Shown here: positions 33,376 through 44,640 of the stretch, in pieces
Layout: every line of letters starts with the position of its first letter
How positions within the stretch are numbered: the first letter of the stretch is position 1
NCBI RefSeq assembly: GCF_033115175.1
Contig: NC_084834.1
Location: 37,430,077-37,494,076 of the forward strand
Source of the DNA: Lepus europaeus
Lineage: Eukaryota > Chordata > Mammalia > Lagomorpha > Leporidae
DNA: 64,000 nt
Reading direction: 5' to 3'
The notes under the pieces: generated by a model
Told to the model about the DNA's origin: nothing
The model's input: only the letters and a program-made list of their open reading frames with translations
Database searches by the model: none
Position numbers and translations under genes: made by a program

Positions 33376-34437
33376 TTACCTTCTTTCATATTGGTGACCG
33401 TGTTTCTGTGTTTCTGTATGTAACACATCTTTAAGCATCTTTTGCAGGGCTGGACGAGTGGCGACAAATTCTTTCAATGTCTGTTTGCTGTGAAAGGTCT
33501 TTATTTCACCTTCATTCATAAATGAGAGCTTTGCAGGATATAATATTCTGAGCTGGCAGTTTTTCTCTCTTAGCACCTGGGCTATGTCTCGCCATTCTCT
33601 CCTAGCTTGTAGGGTTTCTGAAGAGAAGTCAGCTGTGAGTCTAATTGGAGATCCTCTGAGAGTAATCTGGCGTTTCTCTCTTGCACATTTTAGGATCTTT
33701 TCTTTGTGTTTCACTGTGGTGAGTTTGATTACGACGTGTCGTGGTGAGGATGTCTTTTGGTCATGTTTATTAGGGGTTCTATGAGCTTCCTGTATTAGGA
33801 TGTCTCTGTCTTTCTCCAAACCTGGGAAATTTTCTGCTAGTATCTCACTAAAAAGGCCTTCTAATCCTTTCTCTCTCTCCATGCCTTCAGGTACTCCTAG
33901 AACTCGAATGTTGGGTTTTTTAAGAGTATCCTGTAGATTCCTGACAGTATTTTTTAGATTTCTGATTTCTTCTTCTTTTCTTTGATTTGATTGTTTCCTT
34001 TCCTGTTCTCTGTCTTCTAAGTCTGATATTCTCTCTTCTGCTTCGCCCATTCTGTTTTTAAGACTCTCTAATGTGTTTGTCATTTGATCTATTGAATTCT
34101 TCATTTCATTATGATTTCTCGTCACTATCACCATTTCTTGTTCCACTAGTTGTTTCATTTCATTTTGATTCCTCCTTAATATTTCATTTTCACGAGAGAG
34201 ATTTTCTACCTTGTCCATTAAGGATTTCTGTAGTTCAAGAATTTGTTTTTGAGAACTTCTTAATGTTCTTATCAATTTTTTGAGATCCGCTTCTTGTATT
34301 TCTTCAATCTCCTCATCTTCATAATCTTGAATTTGGGTGTCTTTTTCATTTGGGGGTGTCATAGTGTCTTCCTTGTTCTTGTTAGCTTGGTTTTTGCGTT
34401 TGTTGTTTGGCATGTTGGAGATATTTGGTTTCTTCAC
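33376..34437 (-). CDS. L1 ORF1 protein (intact, 353 codons)
   Basis: Full-length ORF1p beginning MKKPNISNMPNNK and ending KHGHQYERR. It has coiled coil at about 43-170, RRM-like IRVLGVPEGME and a C-terminal domain with LTADFSSETLQARREW. It is very similar to the 347-codon copy at 19.8 kb, with an ordinary C-terminus. It is separated from ORF2 by about 68 bases, normal for L1. With ORF2 it would supply the machinery able to mobilise the half-L1 copies, although this locus has lost the start of its 5' UTR. Confidence 0.93.
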   Translation of the reverse strand: MKKPNISNMPNNKRKNQANKNKEDTMTPPNEKDTQIQDYEDEEIEEIQEADLKKLIRTLRSSQKQILELQKSLMDKVENLSRENEILRRNQNEMKQLVEQEMVIVTRNHNEMKNSIDQMTNTLESLKNRMGEAEERISDLEDREQERKQSNQRKEEEIRNLKNTVRNLQDTLKKPNIRVLGVPEGMEREKGLEGLFSEILAENFPGLEKDRDILIQEAHRTPNKHDQKTSSPRHVVIKLTTVKHKEKILKCAREKRQITLRGSPIRLTADFSSETLQARREWRDIAQVLREKNCQLRILYPAKLSFMNEGEIKTFHSKQTLKEFVATRPALQKMLKDVLHTETQKHGHQYERR

Positions 34438-34695
34438 TGTGGTGTTTTTTCTTGTTACACTATGGCTCTATATTAAGTGTACTGTCTGCTTTCAGTGGTG
34501 CCTTAGAGGCTTGAGATGAGCGTGGACTGAGAGCTGTGTTTGGTTCCTCAGGGCTGAGGGTGTGTCAAAGATGACACTCCCAGGTTAGGTGTGGTAAATC
34601 TCTCTCTTTTTTGATTCAAAAGGGAAGTAATTCCACACAGCTGAACGTAATTGGAGGTAGTTAGCAGGCAAATGATATACTGATAGGAGACTTTT

Positions 34696-34976
34696 AATTA
34701 CTGATTCAGTCTTCTTACTCATTCTGTTCATATTTTCTGTTCCTTCATAATTCTGCTTTTTGGGCTGCATTTGACTGAGAAATTATCTATTTCTTCTAAA
34801 TCATTCAGTGTATTTGTGTGTATTTCCTCATTGTAGTCTCTTTGATGCTTGTATTTCTGTGTTATCAGTTGCAATGCCTCCTCTTTCATTCTGATTCTAT
34901 TTTTGTCATCTCCCACATTTCCTAGTTTAGCTAAGTTTTTGTTCATATACTTTACCTTTACAAAAAAATGAACTCT
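34696..34976 (-). mobile_element. older L1 ORF2 fragment (linker region)
   Basis: Continuation of the old host L1: the - strand reads KNRIRMKEEALQLITQKY and NEEIHTNTLNDLEEIDNF, typical of the linker before the RT domain. Further pieces lie at 35298-35481 and 35914-36005, the latter reading NLWDT-like sequence and PRGMFIEINA from the end of the endonuclease. Confidence 0.8.
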
Positions 34977-35297
34977 TAGGGGCAGTTGTATGGCTTAGCT
35001 GATGAGATGCCTGCATCCCATTATCAGAGTACCTGGGTTTTAGTCCCAGCTCTGGCTCCCAATTCTAGCTCCCTGATAATGTGTATTCTTGAGGACAGCA
35101 GGAGATGACTCAAGTGGTTGAGTCCCTGCCACCCAGATGGGAGACCTGGATTGAGTTCCTGGCTTCTGCCTTTGGCCTGGCCCAGCCCTGGCTGCTATAG
35201 GCTTTAGGGAGTGAACCAGAAGATGGGAAATCGCTGTCACTGTCAGTCTGTCTCTCTTTCTCTCTCAACCTCTTAAATAAATAACTTTTAAAAACAT
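34977..35297 (+). mobile_element. diverged C-type SINE in the old L1
   Basis: Runs from 'aggggcagttgtatggctta' to 'cttaaataaataactttta'. The body is older than most copies here. Confidence 0.8.
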
Positions 35298-35480
35298 CCT
35301 TGTTTCATTGATCTTTTCTGCTGTTTTCTAGTTTCTATTTCATTTATGTCTGCTCTGGTTTTTATTAGTTCCTTCCTTCCATTAACTTTAGGCTTAGTTA
35401 GTTTGCTCTTTTCCTAGTTCCTTTAGGTGTCATGCTAGGCTGTGTGTTTGAGAGCTTTTTTGGTTTTTGATATAGGCATT

Positions 35481-35481
<1 letters not shown>

Positions 35482-35560
<79 letters not shown>

Positions 35561-35590
35561 CCTTCCTTTCTTTCTTTCTTGTTTCTTCCT
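35482..35590. repeat. (TTTC)n microsatellite grown from a SINE tail
   Basis: About 50 bases of pure tttc, a (TC)n block, then more ttcc/tttc. It lies between the SINE's reversed A tail and the left target duplication (ggcatttctttct), so it expanded from the tail of the next element. Confidence 0.9.
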
Positions 35591-35913
35591 TTTTTTTAAA
35601 AAAAGATTTATTTATTTGAAAGGCACTTACAGAGAGAAAAGGAGACAAAAAGAGATCTTCCATCTGTTGGTTCACTCCCCAAATGGCCATGACAGCTAGG
35701 GCTAGGCCAGGTTGAAGCCAGGAACCAGAAGCTTTTTCCAGGTCTTCATGTGGGTGCAGGGGCCAAAGGACTTGGGCCATCTTCTACTGATTTCCCAGGA
35801 ACAACAGCAGGGAACTGGATGAGAAGTGAAACAGTGGGAATTCAAACTGGCACCCATATGGGATGCCATTGTTGCAGGCAACTGCTTTACCCACTAACCA
35901 CAATGCCAGCCCT
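35591..35913 (-). mobile_element. C-type SINE
   Basis: Reversed tail 'aaaaaaagatttatttattt' to 'cacaatgccagccc'. The duplication ggcatttcttt / ggcatttattt encloses the microsatellite. Confidence 0.88.
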
Positions 35914-36039
35914 GGCATTTATTTCTATAAACATTCCTCTTGGAACCATTGCTTTTATATCCCATAAGTTTTGACCAGGATAGAATTTTTCTATAATATC
36001 TACTTATCTGTTTTTTATTATTATTTTTTTATGATTTTT

Positions 36040-36809
36040 AACTTTTATTTAATGAATATAAATTTCCAAAGTACAGCTTATGGATTACAATGGCTTCCCC
36101 CGCCATAATTTCCCTCCCACCCACAACCCTCCCCTCTCCCACTCCCTCTCCCATTCCATTCACATCAAGATTCATTTTCAATTCTCTTTATATACAGAAG
36201 ATCAGTTTAGTATATATTAAGTAAAGATTTCAACAGTTTGCACCCACACAGAAACACAAAGTGAAACATACTGTTTGAGTACTAGTTATACCATTAAATC
36301 ACAATGTACAGCACATTAAGGACAGAGATCCTACATGAGGAGTAAGTGTACCGTGACTCCTGTTGTTGACTTAACAAATTGACACTCTTGTTTATGGCAT
36401 CAGTAATCACCCTAGGCTCTTGTCATGAGTTGCCAAGGCTATGGAAGCTTTTTGAGTTCACCGACTCAGATCATATTTAGAAAAGGTCATAGTCAAAGTG
36501 GAAGTTCTCTCCTCCCTTCAGAGAAAGGTACCTCCTTCTTTGATGACCTGCTCTTTCCACTGGGATCTCACTCACAGAGATCTTTCATTTAGGTTTTGTT
36601 TTGTTTTGTTTTGTTTTGCCGGAGTGTCTTGGCTTTCCATGCCTGAAATACTCTCATGGGCTTTTTAGCCAGATCCAAATGCCATAAGGGCTGATTCTGA
36701 GGCCAGAGTGCTGTTTAGGACATCTACCATTCCATGAGTCTGCTGTGTATCCCGCTTCCCATGTTGGATCATTCTCTCCCTTTTTTTTTATTCTATCAGT
36801 TAGTATTTT
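36040..36809 (-). mobile_element. L1 3' UTR fragment, split by half-L1 copy 2
   Basis: Normal L1 3' terminus in reverse ('aacttttatttaatgaatat' onward), continuing with the ordinary long L1 3' UTR and not the unusual tail. It resumes at 40455 after the half-L1. Confidence 0.88.
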
Positions 36810-37703
36810 CAGACACTAGTCTTTTTTTTTTTAGTTATATTTTTTAACGTTTATTTAATGAATATAAATTTCCGATGTACAGCTAATGGATTACAATGGC
36901 TTCCCCCTCCTATAACTACCCTCCCACCCGCAACCCTCCCCTCTCCCTCTCCCCTTCCATTCACATCAAGATTCATTTTCAATTCTCTTTATATAGAGAA
37001 GATCAATTTAGTATACATTAAGTAAAGATTTCAACAGTTTGCACCCACATAGAAACACAAAGTGAAACATACTGTTTGAGTACTAGTTATAGCATTAAAT
37101 CAAAATGTACAGCACATTAAGGTCAGAGATCCCACATCAGGAGCAAGTGCACAGTGGCTCCTGTTGTTGACCCAACAAACTGACACTCTAGTTTATGGCA
37201 CCAGTAACCACCCTAGGCTGTCGTCATGAGTTGCCAAGGCTATGGAAGCCTTCCAAGTTTGCCGACTCTGATCATATTTAGACAAGGTCATAAAAGACAG
37301 GGTGAGGATAGTAACCAATGATCCTAAGAGTGGCATTAACCAGGTCTGAACAATTATATGGCATTAAGTGGGGAAGAGGATCATCAGTACACACAGGTTG
37401 GGAGTAGAGCCACTGGTGGTAGAGAAGAGGTTATGATTACAAAGGAACGAGGCCCAAGTGCGCTAGACAGGGTCTAGAACAAAGGACAGAGTCATTATTA
37501 GAGGAGCTAAGAAAGGTGCTGTCTAAGCTACAATTAAGTTTTCTGATTGAGAGGCAAATAGAACCTGACAGAAGGGGCTTGATAATAATCTGGTGGGCTT
37601 TAGGGCTTGTAAGCTAAGAGGCCCAGACCTATCTATCTCTTCACATGGGGTACATCCTGAGGGAGGTGTGAACTCCTAGGGGAAGGCATTCTGTTGACTT
37701 TCA

Positions 37704-38172
37704 TTACTTGGCTGGCCTGGGAGAAGAGCTAGCCAGGTAAAGGCAGGTGGCATCTCTAACAAATTTACAGTTCTGCCTGCAATGTTGCTGACCCTGCTTG
37801 GCCGTCCCCTCAGCTGCAGTGGTCACTTTGGAAGCTGGGCTGAGTGAAGGGCTTTTCAGCTTAGAGCCAATGAGATCTGTGGCTCTGACCTGGGCATCCT
37901 TCAACTCCAGGGCAGGTCCATTTCCAGTGATCCAACTCTTGGCAGAGCTGCCAGGGCTCTTCACAAGTTGACTTCTGCTGAAGCCCAGGCTTACCACATT
38001 GAAAGCCACTGCAGTGGACTGGCCTGTTGGGTCTCCTTGAGGGCAGATCACTGCACAGATCAGCCATTAATAGGCCTGCCACCCATGGCTTCTGATGCCT
38101 AGCTTTCTTTTCCTCCTGGTTTGTGTTAAAGCAGACCAGAGGATGCAAGTCAAGGGAGTGCCCAAGTCCCAT
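37704..38172 (-). pseudogene. retrovirus-like stretch in tail copy 2
   Basis: Same one-base state as copy 1: the 103-codon frame (38172-37861) keeps the LCQELDHWKWTCP block, and the protease-like reading continues in another frame (38051-37704). Confidence 0.5.
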
Positions 38173-38686
38173 CTCTAATCTTGGGTGGCCTGAACTACAA
38201 GTCTATAGTCACAGGCATGTTCTGTAGTAGTTTTTCTAAGGTAGACAATGCCCATGAGGAAAATTATATTCTCACTTTAAAACTTTCTTTCCCTTTGGTC
38301 TGAAAGGGAGGTTTTTTTTTCTACTTACTGTATACTTCGCTGATGGCGATGTGAATCTAGCTATGAGATTATTATTTAAGTTCTTATTTTGGCTATGATA
38401 TTACAGAAAAATGTTAGCCATCTCTTTTATAAGGTCTAAAGATTAAATTGTGCGTCCTACAGATTCCTTCATAATAGAATTAGTTTCCTACCTTGAGGAG
38501 AATAGAGAAATGAAAGAACAAGTTGGGCTTAGAATAGAGAAATGAGGGAGCAAGTCCTAGATCGCTTGCTGACCATAGCAATATTACATGAATACTTAGC
38601 AAACCGTTTCAACCCTTAGATAACAACTTAAGAAAACATTTACCAGAAGGTCCAATGCCTTCTATAAACTTTAAGAATCATGTATT

Positions 38687-39026
38687 TTTTTTTTTTTTTG
38701 GACAGGCAGAGTGGATAGTGAGAGAGAGACAGAGAGAAAGGTCTTCCTTTGCTATTGGTTCACCCTCCAATGGCCGCCGCGGCCGGCGCGCTGCAACCGG
38801 TGCACCACGCTGATCCGATGGCCGGAGCCAGGGGCTTATCCTGGTCTCCCATGGGGTGCAGAGCCCAAGCACTTGGGCTATCCTCCACTGTACTCCCTGG
38901 CCACAGCAGAGAGCTGGCCTGGAAGAGGGGCAACCGGGACAGAATTGGTGCCCTGACCGGGACTAGAACCCGGTGTGCCGGCACCGGAAGGCGGAGGATT
39001 AGCCTATTGAGCCGCGGCGCCGGCCA
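38687..39026 (-). mobile_element. C-type SINE nested in half-L1 copy 2
   Basis: The perfect 15-base duplication aagaatcatgtattt (38670-38684 and 39027-39041) and a poly(T) start mark a very recent insertion. The GC-rich head 'gccgcggcgccggcc' is intact. Confidence 0.95.
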
Positions 39027-39968
39027 AGAATCATGTATTTGAAAACACGTCTTAAATATCTAACATGGTGTAGTTTGTTTAACCAGTAAACTTAAGCACA
39101 ACCATATAAAATGTTTTTAGTTTCTTTCTACCAACAAGTATAAAACATATGATGCAGAGATTCAGGTCACACGAATTAAAATGTATCTTTGATTAATTTT
39201 AGCAGTTTAAATTTATGGACAATCTTACCTATAAGCCAATTAAAATAAAATTCTTAATAAAATTTTCCCATGTGGACATACAATATGTACACACATATAA
39301 CATAACATAATAGACCAATATAGCAATTTTAATAATAGCTTGTAAAATCTTTAACTCTTTTTGTTGATTGCCAATTGATTTGAATTGCTTTTTGTTTTTA
39401 GTAACCTCAGTTAACCATACTTTCTCTCAGTTGGTACTGTTAATACATTATTGGCTTCATCTGTTTACAGAGCCGTCCCAAAGTAACTGAATAAAATAGA
39501 AGTGGCTGGAAAAACTCCATAGGAACCTATAGGAGGACAGCTAAACACAGAACCAACAACGCTTTAGTTTTATGAACGGCAAATCATATATGACTGTGGA
39601 TGACAAAAGACTTTAAGTCGCCATGTTTAAAATTATAAACTCATCAACCAACAAGAGGCACTTGCTTACTTCACAGTATTTTTGAAAGCACCTGTAGGAT
39701 TTTACAACTATTTAACCCTTTAGGCCCCTGGGGCTTTCTCATTAAGATAACTATCATGTCTAGTAACACAAGATCATTAGACTTTTCAATTCCCAAACAT
39801 TTGTATTAATAGCATTTGCCATTATAGAAACTTACAGTCTGGTACCACATCACATCTTGACAGTCCTTCTAATATAATCCAAATAGACTGATTAGAGCAT
39901 CAGAGTTTAATTCTATGTCAAAGAGAAATTGAGCTTCCTGTGATCTTTTGCTGTGAGGTTTCTTTCCT

Positions 39969-40440
39969 TTACCTTCTTTCATATTGATGGCCATGTTTCT
40001 GTGTTTCTGTGTGTAACACATCTTTAAGCATCTTTTGCAGGGCAGGACAAGTGGCAACAAATTCTTTCAGTTTCTGTTTGCTATGAAAAGTCTTTATTTC
40101 ACCTTCATTCACAAATGAGAGCTTTGCAGGATATAATATTCTGGGCTGGCAGTTTTTCTTTCTTAGTATCTGGGCTATGTCTTGCCATTCCCTTCTAGCT
40201 TGTAGGGTTTCTGATGAGACGTCTGCTGTGAGTCTAATTGGAGATCCCCTGAGAGTAATCTGACGTTTCTCTCTTGCACATTTTAGAATCTTTTCTTTAT
40301 GTTTCACTGTGGTGAGTTTGATTACAACATGTCGTGGTGAGGATGTCTTTTGGTCATGTTTATTAGGGGTTCTATCAGCTTCCTGTACTAAGATGCCTCT
40401 GTCCTTCTCCAAACCTGGGAAATTTTCTGCTAGTATCTCA
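39969..40440 (-). pseudogene. L1 ORF1, C-terminal part only
   Basis: Encodes ORF1p from EILAENFPGLEKD to the normal end KHGHQYERR and lacks the coiled coil. An open frame runs further upstream to 40547, but its first 35 or so codons are L1 3' UTR sequence from the host copy joined through the target duplication. The apparent 192-residue protein is thus an insertion artefact. Confidence 0.9.
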
Positions 40441-40454
40441 CAGACACTAGTCTT

Positions 40455-40584
40455 GTTTATGTGATCCCTTTGACTCTTAGTCCTATCAGTGTGATCAATT
40501 GTGAACTGAAATTGATCACTTGGACTAGTGAGATGGCATTGGTACATGCCACCTTGATGGGATTGAATTGGAATCCCCTGGTAT
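40455..40584 (-). mobile_element. L1 3' UTR fragment, continuation of 36040-36809
   Basis: Sense-strand 'tgtgccaggggattcc'-type L1 3' UTR sequence, matching the stretch at 54.8 kb ('catcaaggtggcatgtacca'). Confidence 0.82.
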
Positions 40585-40880
40585 GTGTCTGTTTATTATT
40601 TGAGAGAGAGGCAGAAAGAGCGAAATAGAGATACAGAGAGAGCTCCCATGTGCCAATATACTCCCCAAATACACACAGCATCCAGGGCTAGGCTGGGCTG
40701 AAGCCAGGAGCTGGAAACTCAATCCAAATCTCCAATGTGGGTAGCAGGGACCCAATAATTTGATCTATCACAGCTGTCTCTCAGGGTCTGCATTAACAGG
40801 AAACTGGAACTAGGACCCAGGACGGAAACCTATTTGCTCAGCTTTGGGACACATGCATCTTAACCAGCATCCCAACCAAA
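40585..40880 (-). mobile_element. old C-type SINE
   Basis: Diverged copy: 'ttatttgagagagaggcag' to 'taaccagcatcccaacca'. Its age is similar to 7660-7970. Confidence 0.7.
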
Positions 40881-41636
40881 TTCATGTCCCCAGACTGATT
40901 TTTTTTTCTAAAACAAATATTGCACTAATCTTCAGCCTTGCCTTTCTACTGAAGTAGCTGTTCCCATGATGGTCTACAGTGGTGCTCCAAGATAGAAGAA
41001 AGTTACCTGGGAAAAATGGAGGAAAGAGAAGTAGGAGAGATCCTCTTATCACTATAATACAACAAACATGTACTATGGAGTGGACTACACTATATACACA
41101 CATTGTAAAGAAACTTAATGAAAGTGCTATGATTATTTCAGATTATGCCTCCACTTGTTTCTCTTTTATTCAAATTCAAATTAGAAGATTTTTTTAATCA
41201 TAAAAGCTTAAGAAATACTCAAGCTTAGAGGGAAAGCTGTAAGCTCCTTCTCAATAGCAGTATCTAAAAATGAGCATAATCAGTTGTCTCTCTTCTGAGT
41301 TTTTTCATGTTGCCTCTGAAGTAGTGATCTGTAGATGCTATGTTTTGGCAATGCCACTTTGCCTTTCCCATACTGTGCTTTAACCAGTTTGCTTTTCTTT
41401 GCTCTCTTGATTAATAACTCCTGTTCCTTTAAGTGTCTGCTCAGGCATTATTCTTCAGAATCCTGCTCTGGCTTTCTCTCTCCTACTTGCATCTCCTACT
41501 GTATCATGGCCCTGCAGACACATGACACAAGCTAGGAATGACAACATATTCTACTGAGCCCATATTTCCTTCAAGGGAATACCTTCATTTCACCCCGCCA
41601 AGGAGAGCATTTTAACTTCTCCCACCATCTCACTTT
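40881..41636. other. intron 1, possible L2 traces
   Basis: 41360-41530 contains a pyrimidine-rich stretch a little like L2. Otherwise nothing is recognised. Confidence 0.3.
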
Positions 41637-41965
41637 TTTAAAGTGATTCATTTATTTACTTGAAAGGCAGAGTTACAGAGGTGGAGGCAAGGGAGAAACA
41701 GAGATATATCGTCTGCTGGTTCACTCGCCAAATGACAGCGACAGTGGGGGATGGGCTGAACCAAAGCCAGAAGCCAGCAGCTTCTTCCAGGTCTCCCAGG
41801 AGGGTGCAGAGGCCCAATCACTTGGGCCATCATCCTTTGCTTTCACAAGCACATTAGCAGAGAGCTGGATTGGAAGTGAAGCTGCAGGGACTCAAACTGG
41901 TGCCCTTATAGAATGCCGGCATCCCAGGCAGCAGCTTAACTCCCTACAGTATGATGCCAGACCCC
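41637..41965 (-). mobile_element. C-type SINE
   Basis: Reversed tail 'gtgattcatttatttacttg' to 'tgatgccagacccc'. Flanks share catctca. Confidence 0.85.
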
Positions 41966-42752
41966 AGCATCTCATTCTTTACTGCTTTCAGAAGGACAGA
42001 GTCATCTGAATGATGACCTTGGTCAGACCTGACTGCTCTAGACCACACCTACATGGAGGCAGAATCATTTCCTTGCAACTTATGAGGGATTAATAACCAG
42101 AATATATAAAGAGATCAAGAAACTCAACAACAACAAAACAAACAACCCAGTGAAGAAAGGGGCAAAGGACTTAGATATTTTTCAAGAGAGGAAATCTAAA
42201 TGGCCCAACAGACACATGAAAAATTGTTCAGGATCACTAGCCATCAAGGAAATGCAAATCAAAACCACAATGAGCCTTCACCTCACCCCAGTTAGAATGG
42301 CTTTCAGACAGAAATCAACAAACAATAAATGCTGGTGAGAATGTGAAGATAAAGGTATCCTAATCCACTGTTGGCGGGAATGTAAACTGGTAAAACCATT
42401 ATGGAAGACGGATGGCGATACCTCAGAAATATGAATATAGACCTACCATATGACCCAGCCATCCCACTCCTTGGAATTTATCCAAGGGAAATGAAATCAG
42501 TAAATAAAAGAGTTATCTGCACTCCCATATTTATTGTAGCTCAATTCACAATAGCTAAAACATAGAGTCCACCTAAATGCCAATCAACTGAAGACTGTGT
42601 AATGAAGTTATAGGATATGAACTCTATTGAATACTACACAGCAGTTTAAAAAAAAGAAGAAATTTGGTTATTTGTAACAAAATGGGCAAATCTGGAAAAC
42701 ATCATACTTAGTGAAATAAGCCAGTCCCAAAGGGACAAATACTGTATGTTCT

Positions 42753-43064
42753 GGGCCGGCACCGTGGCTCATTTGGTTAATCCTCTGCCTGTGGTGTCGG
42801 CATCCCATATGGGCACCAGGTTCTAGTCCTGGTTGCTCCTCTTTCAGTCCAGCTCTCTGCTATGGCCCGGGAAGGCAGTGGAGGATGGCCCAAGTCCTTG
42901 GGCCCCTGCACCCTCATGGGAGACCAGGAAGAAGCACCTGGCTCCTGGCTTCAGATTGGCATAATGCTGGCTGTAGTGGCCATTTGGGGAGTGAACCAAT
43001 GGAAAGAAGACTTTTCTCTCTGTCTCTCTCTCTCACTGTATATAACTCTGTCAAATAAATTACA
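42753..43064 (+). mobile_element. C-type SINE in the L1 3' region
   Basis: Duplication aaatactgtatgttct / aaatactatatgttct. The head is 'gggccggcaccgtggctcat'. Confidence 0.92.
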
Positions 43065-43433
43065 AAATACTATATGTTCTCTCTGATTTGTGATAACTAA
43101 TAGAGCACCTAAAAGAAAATCTGTAGAAGTGAAATTGACACTCCAAGAAGCAATGACTTGAACAGCCCTTGTCTTGACTGTCAAGGAACAGGCTTTTTTT
43201 TTTTCATACTATTTGTTGAACTCTTAACAAAGAGTTAATCATACATGTATAAAGTCAGTTGAAAATAGATCTCAGTAAAAAATAGGAGTGAGAATAAGAG
43301 AGGGAGGAGAAAGCATATAACTGTAAAGGTGTATAGTTCTGTATACATTCCTTAGGACTTACTTCTAAGGGTATAGTTTAAAAAATTTGCTATGGGTCCC
43401 AAATCCCATTAAGCTGGGTGATAAAAATGCCAT

Positions 43434-43525
43434 CTTAAGTGTTAAAGTGATCATATTAAGTGTTAAAGTGAACATATAAATAAGATTAAGTGTTAAATTG
43501 ATCATATAAATAGGAAGAAGTGCCT
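43434..43525. repeat. imperfect short tandem repeat in the L1 3' UTR
   Basis: Three copies of a unit close to 'taagtgttaaagtgatcata', with an ataaata insert in the later ones. Confidence 0.75.
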
Positions 43526-43928
43526 GGTAATAATAATGGATAGAATTAAAAAGGAGAGAATGTTTCAACATGGGAAACAGTTCATACAGCAGACTCATAG
43601 AATGAAAATCACTTTAAGTAACACTCTGACCTCAGAATGATCCCTTAAGGCATCCTAGTCTGACTGAACAGCCGATGAGAGCATTATAGGCATGGAAAGC
43701 TGAGACACTGTAGCAAAAAACGTTCTACATCAAGGATCCCCAGCAGAAAGAAGTGGCCATCAAAGAAGGATGTACTTTTCTCTGAGGGGACGAGAGAGCT
43801 TCCAATTTGCTTATGGCCTTGTCTAAATACTGATGGAGTCTGTGGATTCAAAAGGCTTCCATAGCCTAGAAAGCTCAGGTAGAGAGCCTTGGGTGGTCAC
43901 TAGCTTCATACATAAGAGTGTTAGTTGT

Positions 43929-44271
43929 GGGCTGGCGCCGTGGCTCAATAGGCTAATCCTCCACCTGCGGCACTGGCACTTCGGGTTCTAGTCCTGGTCG
44001 GGTCGCCAGATTCTGTCCCAGTTGTTCCTCTTCCAGTCCAGCTCTCTGCTGTGGCCCGGGAGTGCAGTGGAGGATGGCCGAAGTCCTTGGGCCCTGCACC
44101 TGCATGACAGACCAGGAGAAGCACCTGGCTCCTGGCTTCAGATTAGCACGGTGTGCCAGCCGCAGCACGCCGGCTGCAGCGGCCATTGGGGGGTGAGCCA
44201 ATGGAAAAAGAAAGACCTTTCTCTCTGTCTGTCTCTCTTACTGTCCACTCTGCCTGTCAAAAAAAAAAAAA
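43929..44271 (+). mobile_element. C-type SINE, GC-rich subfamily
   Basis: Duplication aagagtgttagttgt on both sides, with a pure poly(A) tail. It lies in the L1 3' UTR. Confidence 0.93.
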
Positions 44272-44640
44272 AAGAGTGTTAGTTGTTAAATTAACAACAG
44301 GAGTCACTGTGTACTAACTTCCCGTTCAGGACCTCTGTCCTTAACGAGTTGTATTATCAGAGTTAACTGTAAAACTTGATCTCAAACAGTTGGTGTGTGT
44401 GTATGTGTGTGTGTGTGTGTAAATTGTTGTAATCTTTGCTTAGTATAGAGTCTTCTGTGTGTAAATTTAATTGAAAATAAATCTTAATGGAGAATGGGAC
44501 TGGGAATGGGAGAGGGAGGAGGAGGAGGGTTGAGAGAATGGATGGGAGGGCAGGTATGGTGGGAAGAATCACTATATTCCTATAGTTGTACTTATGTAAT
44601 TTGTATTCCTTAAACAAAATGTTTCTTTGGGGGAAAAAAG

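Larger units (their letters stand above)
26976..34680 (-). mobile_element. young, near-complete L1 with the unusual long tail
   Basis: 7.7 kb bounded by tgataggagactttt (26961-26975 and 34681-34695). From its 5' side it has a truncated 5' UTR (the first 0.65 kb or so seen in copy 1 is missing), intact ORF1, ORF2 with one visible frameshift, ordinary L1 3' UTR from 29481 to about 29235, then a switch at AAGAGC to the same tail as the half-L1 copies, and the common L1 3' terminus. The tail has its own deletion of about 740 bases near 29100 relative to the 46.5 kb copy. Because the 5' UTR is truncated, this copy probably lacks its promoter. Confidence 0.9.
36824..40440 (-). mobile_element. ORF2-less half-L1, 5' truncated (copy 2)
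   Basis: Bounded by cagacactagtctt (36810-36823 and 40441-40454). It holds the 3' part of ORF1, the same post-ORF1 junction ('caggaagctcaatttctc' sense) as copies 1 and 3, and the long tail. A deletion of about 370 bases in the tail near 39894 is specific to this copy. A SINE later inserted at 38687. Confidence 0.9.
42070..44634 (+). mobile_element. 5'-truncated older L1 with long 3' UTR
   Basis: Begins inside ORF2 ([14 protein letters not shown], then [30 protein letters not shown] near 42200-42300), runs through the Cys-rich end with frameshifts into a 3' UTR, and closes with the ordinary L1 3' terminus at about 44630. Two SINEs interrupt it. No clear target duplication was found. Confidence 0.85.

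Noticed and set aside
26976..34680. Calling this L1 an active element
   Set aside because: It is 5' truncated within the 5' UTR and ORF2 has a frame break as given. Only its relatives could be active.
43434..43525. Short repeats as a possible CRISPR or satellite array
   Set aside because: Three imperfect copies without spacers inside an L1 3' UTR, in a mammalian context.
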